From positions 24,322,570 to 24,386,569 of the forward strand of contig NC_090707.1 of NCBI RefSeq assembly GCF_040954835.1: 64,000 bases of DNA. Reading direction: 5' to 3'. This DNA comes from Lepisosteus oculatus (lineage: Eukaryota; Chordata; Actinopteri; Semionotiformes; Lepisosteidae). This document shows positions 63,701 through 64,000 of this stretch, piece after piece (position 1 is the stretch's first letter; each line of letters begins with the position of its first letter). Under the pieces are notes generated by a model. It saw only the letters and a program-made list of their open reading frames with translations. It searched no databases and was not told the DNA's origin. Made by a program: the position numbers and the translations under genes.

Positions 63701-64000
63701 ACACTGTTAAACAGAATCACAAAGAACAATAAATGTTCACTAAACTTAAAAACAGCAAGGCATTAAAAGAAAGTTCTGTGATTTTTCTTTCAGATACAAT
63801 TTAATAGCTGGAAGTCACCACAAAATTACGTTAGGTTTCCGATTGAGAGACTTAAAACCAACCATAACAAATTAAAAGTCGATGACTAACCTTTGATGTG
63901 GTTGTCAGACAATTTAGCCCGCAACTGCTCCAGATCCAGAATGTGTTTTGTTTTTAAATCTTCAATCTCCGAGAAATAACGGTCAGCAAGGTCAGTTTTC
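18729..64000 (-). CDS. PCNT: Pericentrin, partial (C-terminal 2966 residues, 39 exons)
   Basis: Large coiled-coil scaffold of the pericentriolar material that anchors gamma-tubulin complexes and signalling proteins at centrosomes. The gene enters at the right edge and its exons, listed separately, join in frame without a stop to TGA at 18729-18731. It is Gln/Glu/Leu-rich coiled coil nearly throughout. A low-complexity Ser/Pro break lies in 37699-38223 ([12 protein letters not shown]). The PACT region (23477-23712 plus 22898-22986) contains [11 protein letters not shown] and [14 protein letters not shown], then VVIAIS joined to [10 protein letters not shown], the calmodulin-binding-like helix. 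The tail has [20 protein letters not shown]. These signatures, plus [11 protein letters not shown] and HEVSDSQ, fit pericentrin rather than its paralogue AKAP9, although the PACT start resembles both. Human PCNT is about 3,300 residues, so a few hundred N-terminal residues lie outside the window. Confidence 0.95.
19392..19522 (-). CDS. PCNT: PCNT visible exon 38, conserved C-terminal helix
   Basis: 131 nt containing [20 protein letters not shown] and GGLQP. Near-identical to the human PCNT tail motif as I recall it. Acceptor TTACCTCAG, donor GTGAGG. Confidence 0.96.
20351..20498 (-). CDS. PCNT: PCNT visible exon 37
   Basis: 148 nt: [20 protein letters not shown] to [13 protein letters not shown]. 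Ser/Pro/Arg-rich, disordered, less conserved tail linker. Acceptor TTTTGCAG, donor GTAAGA. Confidence 0.9.
20780..22735 (+). mobile_element. Degenerate CR1/L2-like LINE, reverse-transcriptase part and 3' end
   Basis: Non-LTR reverse-transcriptase remains on the plus strand: [25 protein letters not shown] followed by a stop, [71 protein letters not shown] and the catalytic [11 protein letters not shown]. In-frame stops at 21237 and 21765 and an early frameshift show it is dead. The 3' end is short gaattgaattg units. Antisense to PCNT, in the intron between exons 36 and 37. Confidence 0.88.
22898..22986 (-). CDS. PCNT: PCNT visible exon 36, calmodulin-binding-like helix
   Basis: 89 nt: [20 protein letters not shown] then [10 protein letters not shown]. 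Basic amphipathic segment completing [16 protein letters not shown], which corresponds to the calmodulin-binding site described for pericentrin/kendrin. Donor GTAAGT. Confidence 0.96.
23477..23712 (-). CDS. PCNT: PCNT visible exon 35, PACT domain
   Basis: 236 nt: [20 protein letters not shown], then [14 protein letters not shown], and [14 protein letters not shown]. This is the PACT (pericentrin-AKAP450 centrosomal targeting) domain. Acceptor TTTAAACAG, donor GTAAGT, exit phase 2. Confidence 0.98.
24985..25137 (-). CDS. PCNT: PCNT visible exon 34
   Basis: 153 nt, phase 0 to 0: [20 protein letters not shown] to [14 protein letters not shown]. Acceptor TTCCAAAG, donor GTAACC. Directly precedes the PACT exon. 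Confidence 0.9.
25870..26040 (-). CDS. PCNT: PCNT visible exon 33
   Basis: 171 nt, phase 0 to 0: [20 protein letters not shown] then [19 protein letters not shown]. This N-x-L-T...L-x-K-LE pattern precedes the PACT domain in both PCNT and AKAP9. Donor GTAACT. Confidence 0.93.
27681..27786 (-). CDS. PCNT: PCNT visible exon 32
   Basis: 106 nt: [20 protein letters not shown], then [15 protein letters not shown]. Acceptor TTTATTAG, donor GTGAGT, exit phase 0. Confidence 0.88.
28250..28497 (-). CDS. PCNT: PCNT visible exon 31
   Basis: 248 nt: [20 protein letters not shown] to [17 protein letters not shown]. Acceptor TTTTCCACAG, donor GTAATG, exit phase 2. Confidence 0.93.
28787..29506 (-). CDS. 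PCNT: PCNT visible exon 30
   Basis: 720 nt, 240 residues, phase 0 to 0. Coiled coil with [20 protein letters not shown], a strong pericentrin match, and a basic end KHARTVERL. Acceptor ATTCTTCAG, donor GTGAGG. Confidence 0.97.
30019..30169 (-). CDS. PCNT: PCNT visible exon 29
   Basis: 151 nt: [20 protein letters not shown] to [12 protein letters not shown]. The acceptor is taken at CTTTGTAG (30170-30171); an upstream TTTCAG would break the frame from exon 28. Donor GTACAC. Confidence 0.85.
30474..30696 (-). CDS. PCNT: PCNT visible exon 28
   Basis: 223 nt: [20 protein letters not shown] to LQNEIQRLR. Acceptor TCTTTGTAG, donor GTACAG, exit phase 2. A solo LTR begins about 24 bp upstream of its acceptor. 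Confidence 0.93.
30720..31076 (+). mobile_element. Solo LTR (357 bp) with 4-bp target duplication
   Basis: Begins TGATGG and ends TTTCTACA, flanked on both sides by CTAT (30716-30719 and 31077-31080). Inside are a TATA-like tatatataag near 30930 and AATAAA at 31021, in LTR order. No internal retroviral or Gypsy coding sequence adjoins it, so it is a solo LTR left by recombination. Family unknown. Sits in the PCNT intron just upstream of exon 28. Confidence 0.75.
31631..31657. repeat. (AT)n(AC)n microsatellite
   Basis: catatatatatatacacacacacacac in a PCNT intron. Confidence 0.9.
32705..32900 (-). CDS. PCNT: PCNT visible exon 27
   Basis: 196 nt: [20 protein letters not shown] and QRQHQLRRQ match the pericentrin DRSSLLSEIQALRAQLR region. 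Donor GTGAGT, exit phase 1. Confidence 0.95.
33331..33498 (-). CDS. PCNT: PCNT visible exon 26
   Basis: 168 nt, phase 0 to 0: [20 protein letters not shown] to [20 protein letters not shown] is a motif shared by PCNT and AKAP9. Acceptor TGCAAGCAG, donor GTAATG. Confidence 0.95.
33893..34087 (-). CDS. PCNT: PCNT visible exon 25
   Basis: 195 nt, phase 0 to 0: [20 protein letters not shown] to [17 protein letters not shown]. Acceptor TTCTACCAG, donor GTCAGT. Confidence 0.92.
34190..36070 (+). mobile_element. Heavily decayed LINE, endonuclease to reverse transcriptase
   Basis: Plus-strand fragments: an endonuclease-like [11 protein letters not shown] near 34260, a reverse-transcriptase piece ([42 protein letters not shown]) near 35360-35520, a decayed catalytic box [10 protein letters not shown] near 35670 (Pro in place of Ala), and a terminal LWNELPQTT motif near 35790. 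Many stops, frameshifts and deletions. Antisense inside the PCNT intron between exons 24 and 25. Confidence 0.75.
36535..36731 (-). CDS. PCNT: PCNT visible exon 24
   Basis: 197 nt: [20 protein letters not shown], then [17 protein letters not shown] to EEDISPELQ. Acceptor TTGATCTCAG, donor GTACAG. Confidence 0.9.
37280..37379 (-). CDS. PCNT: PCNT visible exon 23
   Basis: 100 nt: [20 protein letters not shown] then [13 protein letters not shown] plus one base. Acceptor TACATTTAG, donor GTAAGT. Confidence 0.88.
37699..38223 (-). CDS. PCNT: PCNT visible exon 22, coil break with Ser/Pro-rich linker
   Basis: 525 nt, phase 0 to 0. Coil [20 protein letters not shown], then a mostly unstructured stretch with [20 protein letters not shown] and many Ser, His and Pro residues, ending [10 protein letters not shown]. 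The SPEVLRK core is also in human PCNT. Donor GTTTGT. Confidence 0.94.
38666..38895 (-). mobile_element. Foldback retroposon, copy 2 (complete)
   Basis: Long near-perfect inverted repeat: arm 38666-38749 and its complement 38775-38858, joined by a short loop of gtgcacctgaagaaggtg type units. On the minus strand it has a unique head (TTCAGGTGGGTAGCTGCGTC) and ends CCTTTG. It is flanked by direct repeats catatacaaaacaa (38655-38668 and 38896-38909; the last three bases overlap the element end). Confidence 0.88.
38932..39102 (-). CDS. PCNT: PCNT visible exon 21
   Basis: 171 nt, phase 0 to 0: [20 protein letters not shown] to [12 protein letters not shown]. Donor GTAATG lies only about 35 bp from a foldback retroposon inserted in the next intron. 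Confidence 0.92.
40349..41359 (-). CDS. PCNT: PCNT visible exon 20 (largest)
   Basis: 1011 nt, 337 residues, phase 0 to 0, long uninterrupted coiled coil. [20 protein letters not shown] followed by [15 protein letters not shown] is a pericentrin signature. Acceptor AATTTTTTAG-like tract, donor GTAAGT. Confidence 0.96.
41598..41768 (-). CDS. PCNT: PCNT visible exon 19
   Basis: 171 nt, phase 0 to 0: [20 protein letters not shown] to [13 protein letters not shown]. Joins exon 20 as [15 protein letters not shown]. Acceptor TATCATTAG, donor GTAGCA. Confidence 0.9.
41976..42128 (-). CDS. PCNT: PCNT visible exon 18
   Basis: 153 nt, phase 0 to 0: [20 protein letters not shown] to [12 protein letters not shown]. 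Acceptor TTGCCCAG, donor GTAGTG. Confidence 0.9.
42768..42935 (-). CDS. PCNT: PCNT visible exon 17
   Basis: 168 nt, phase 0 to 0: [20 protein letters not shown] to [13 protein letters not shown]. Acceptor TTATTCCAG, donor GTGTGC. Confidence 0.9.
43018..43254 (-). CDS. PCNT: PCNT visible exon 16
   Basis: 237 nt, phase 0 to 0: [20 protein letters not shown] to [14 protein letters not shown]. Acceptor TTGGAAG, donor GTATAG. Coiled coil. Confidence 0.92.
44855..44875 (-). CDS. PCNT: PCNT visible exon 15, 21-nt micro-exon
   Basis: Encodes IEDLVLQ, exactly one heptad, phase 0 to 0. A good pyrimidine tract (TTTTCTTTTCTT) lies upstream of TTTATAG, and the donor is CAG-GTATGA. It leads directly into [11 protein letters not shown] in exon 16. 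Confidence 0.75.
45119..45262 (-). mobile_element. tRNA-Lys-like SINE, copy 2, with poly(A)
   Basis: Minus-strand head GACTAGCTCTGTTGGTAGAG, then GCGAGACTCATAATCTGAGG and GTGGGTTAGTG. It ends in a poly(A) tract (T run at 45119-45131 on the plus strand). Same CAT in place of the anticodon as copy 1. PCNT intron. Confidence 0.82.
46397..46432 (-). CDS. PCNT: Possible 36-nt PCNT micro-exon
   Basis: Open phase-0 cassette encoding [12 protein letters not shown] between a TTGAGTAG acceptor and a GTCAGG donor. It would insert in frame between exons 14 and 15. The acceptor has almost no pyrimidine tract and I have no homology support, so it is not counted in the 39 exons. Confidence 0.25.
46546..46665 (-). 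CDS. PCNT: PCNT visible exon 14
   Basis: 120 nt, phase 0 to 0: [20 protein letters not shown] then [20 protein letters not shown]. The EREHERxEFQ core is conserved between PCNT and AKAP9. Donor GTAGTC. Confidence 0.92.
47052..47284 (-). CDS. PCNT: PCNT visible exon 13, ends at a probable GC donor
   Basis: 233 nt: [20 protein letters not shown] to [14 protein letters not shown]. The only in-frame junction to exon 14 uses a GC donor (GAT followed by GCAAGT), giving [18 protein letters not shown]. No GT donor keeps the frame. Acceptor AATTTGACAG. Confidence 0.85.
47285..49456. other. PCNT intron 12
   Basis: 2.2 kb without recognisable repeat. A 162-codon plus-strand ORF at 47675-48163 has no domain, an AT-driven composition and no neighbouring splice structure. 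I treat it as chance. Confidence 0.55.
49457..49648 (-). CDS. PCNT: PCNT visible exon 12
   Basis: 192 nt: [20 protein letters not shown] to [11 protein letters not shown] plus one base. Acceptor TCCGGCAG, donor GTAGGA. GC-rich relative to its introns. Confidence 0.92.
50068..50230 (-). CDS. PCNT: PCNT visible exon 11
   Basis: 163 nt: [20 protein letters not shown] to [12 protein letters not shown] plus one base. Acceptor GCTTTGCAG, donor GTGAGG. Confidence 0.92.
50789..51006 (-). CDS. PCNT: PCNT visible exon 10
   Basis: 218 nt: [20 protein letters not shown] to [17 protein letters not shown]. Acceptor CTTCCTTAG, donor GTACAA. Confidence 0.9.
51337..51536 (-). CDS. PCNT: PCNT visible exon 9
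   Basis: 200 nt: [20 protein letters not shown], then a less coiled Ala/Glu/Gly-rich stretch ([19 protein letters not shown]). Acceptor CCATTTAAG, donor GTTTGG (weak). Confidence 0.88.
51755..51906 (-). CDS. PCNT: PCNT visible exon 8
   Basis: 152 nt: [20 protein letters not shown] to [12 protein letters not shown]. Acceptor CTGCCCCAG, donor GTAAAG, exit phase 2 (codon completed by exon 9). Confidence 0.92.
52815..53019 (+). mobile_element. Foldback retroposon, copy 3, with perfect 14-bp target duplication
   Basis: Head caggtgggcagctgcgtcag, left arm, short loop, right arm ending cttcctttg. Flanked by identical 14-mers catattaagcagat at 52801-52814 and 53020-53033. The arms are more diverged than in copy 2. 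PCNT intron. Confidence 0.88.
53888..54034 (-). CDS. PCNT: PCNT visible exon 7
   Basis: 147 nt, phase 0 to 0: [20 protein letters not shown] to [14 protein letters not shown]. Acceptor AATTCACAG, donor GTAATG. Confidence 0.9.
54959..55111 (-). CDS. PCNT: PCNT visible exon 6
   Basis: 153 nt, phase 0 to 0: [20 protein letters not shown] to [11 protein letters not shown]. The acceptor follows a long T tract. The donor GTCTGC is weak but is the only one keeping frame to exon 7. Confidence 0.85.
55112..57856. other. PCNT intron 5
   Basis: 2.7 kb. Contains the truncated foldback copy at 55957-55999. Around 56390-56830 it looks like old unclassified repeat sequence (a stretch near 56590 resembles one near 62823). 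No exon seen. Confidence 0.45.
55957..55999 (+). repeat. Foldback retroposon, copy 4 (3' end only)
   Basis: tttctttttttcagcatgga through cttgttcctttg: only the final part of the right arm. It ends at the same CCTTTG as copies 2 and 3, so it is a 5'-truncated insertion. Confidence 0.7.
57857..58090 (-). CDS. PCNT: PCNT visible exon 5
   Basis: 234 nt, phase 0 to 0. [20 protein letters not shown] to [14 protein letters not shown]. Acceptor TTTGTGCAG, donor GTCACT. Confidence 0.92.
58091..60013. other. PCNT intron 4
   Basis: 1.9 kb of AT-rich intron. No exon, known repeat or other structure recognised. Confidence 0.55.
60014..60551 (-). CDS. PCNT: PCNT visible exon 4
   Basis: 538 nt coiled coil starting [16 protein letters not shown] and ending [12 protein letters not shown] before donor GTAACT. 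Acceptor TTGTCTGTAG. Junction with exon 3 gives EAQSK-FQEKE. Confidence 0.93.
60622..61110 (-). mobile_element. 5S-rRNA-derived SINE, copy 2
   Basis: Minus-strand head CATATCACCCTGCACCTCAC, CCCACTGAAGCTAAGCAGGT, GCCTGGTCAGTACCTGGATG and GGGAGACCTCCTGGG is 5S rRNA. A body shared with 6548-7075 follows, ending in an (ATT)n tail at 60624-60636. Better preserved than copy 1. PCNT intron between exons 3 and 4. Confidence 0.88.
61365..61831 (-). CDS. PCNT: PCNT visible exon 3
   Basis: 467 nt; highly charged coiled coil ([20 protein letters not shown] at the start, [15 protein letters not shown] at the end). Donor GTAAGA, exit phase 2. Confidence 0.92.
61893..62310. repeat. Possible hAT-type transposon remnant
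   Basis: gcagcatttctcaactggtgtgc with gtgtgccaagctgatggtgtgccacagcg and, 380 bp on, cagtgtgccgcaaatttgag resemble ends of hAT elements (cagtgtttctcaac...gtgtgccgcgg). Termini and target duplication not demonstrated. Confidence 0.35.
62878..63119 (-). CDS. PCNT: PCNT visible exon 2
   Basis: 242 nt; coiled coil with [20 protein letters not shown] and [20 protein letters not shown]. Acceptor CCCTGCAG, donor GTAATT. Enters in phase 1, leaves in phase 0. Confidence 0.92.
63891..64000 (-). CDS. PCNT: PCNT visible exon 1 (cut by window edge)
   Basis: Encodes [20 protein letters not shown] then SDNHIK. Donor GTTAGT, exit phase 1. Coiled coil. The upstream part of the exon continues past 64000. Confidence 0.88.

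Overview
The window is a piece of vertebrate nuclear genome, almost certainly from a ray-finned fish. All genes are split by GT-AG introns with large AT-rich intergenic and intronic spaces. The dispersed repeats are of fish type: 5S-rRNA-derived SINEs, tRNA-derived SINEs, a SINE ending in GATGGATGGA, and CR1/L2-like LINE remains. The two astacin genes keep eight introns each in the same places. As I recall, hatching-enzyme genes of many derived teleosts have lost introns, so this hints at a non-teleost or early-branching teleost lineage. That is a weak, tentative inference.

Layout, left half (+ strand). Two tandem six-cysteine astacin metalloprotease genes (hatching-enzyme/nephrosin-like secreted zinc peptidases) lie head to tail. 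Gene A covers about 484-7799. Its first, signal-peptide exon was not found and is probably outside the window. Gene B covers 11305-17947 and is complete: TATA box, signal-peptide exon, nine coding exons, 282 residues, poly(A) signal. Seven of the eight exons found in both genes have identical lengths (66, 153, 118, 179, 82, 125 and 14 nt of coding sequence), and all splice phases match. They are therefore clear tandem duplicates. Gene A has Phe where the Met-turn Tyr (the fifth zinc ligand of astacins) is expected; gene B keeps Tyr.

Layout, right two thirds (- strand). One very large gene runs from beyond the right edge down to a stop at 18729. I can place 39 coding exons that join in frame into 2966 residues: long coiled coils, then a C-terminal PACT-type centrosome-targeting domain with a calmodulin-binding-like helix. 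This is pericentrin (PCNT), missing only its N-terminal part. It is a centrosome scaffold and has no evident functional link to the astacin genes. It converges tail to tail with astacin gene B; the two poly(A) signals are about 300 bp apart.

PCNT introns and the intergenic spaces hold the mobile DNA: a broken CR1/L2-like LINE (20780-22735), a second, heavily deleted LINE (about 34190-36070), a solo LTR of 357 bp with a 4-bp target duplication (30720-31076), two 5S-rRNA SINEs, two tRNA-Lys-like SINEs, three copies of the GATGGATG-tailed SINE, and four copies of a foldback retroposon. Two of the foldback copies are flanked by 11-14 bp direct repeats.

I found no CRISPR array, operon or other prokaryotic feature, and nothing that I would call a new multi-gene system. 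The items most worth a second look are the Tyr-to-Phe change in astacin A, the foldback retroposon, a probable GC-AG intron and a one-heptad (21-nt) micro-exon in PCNT.
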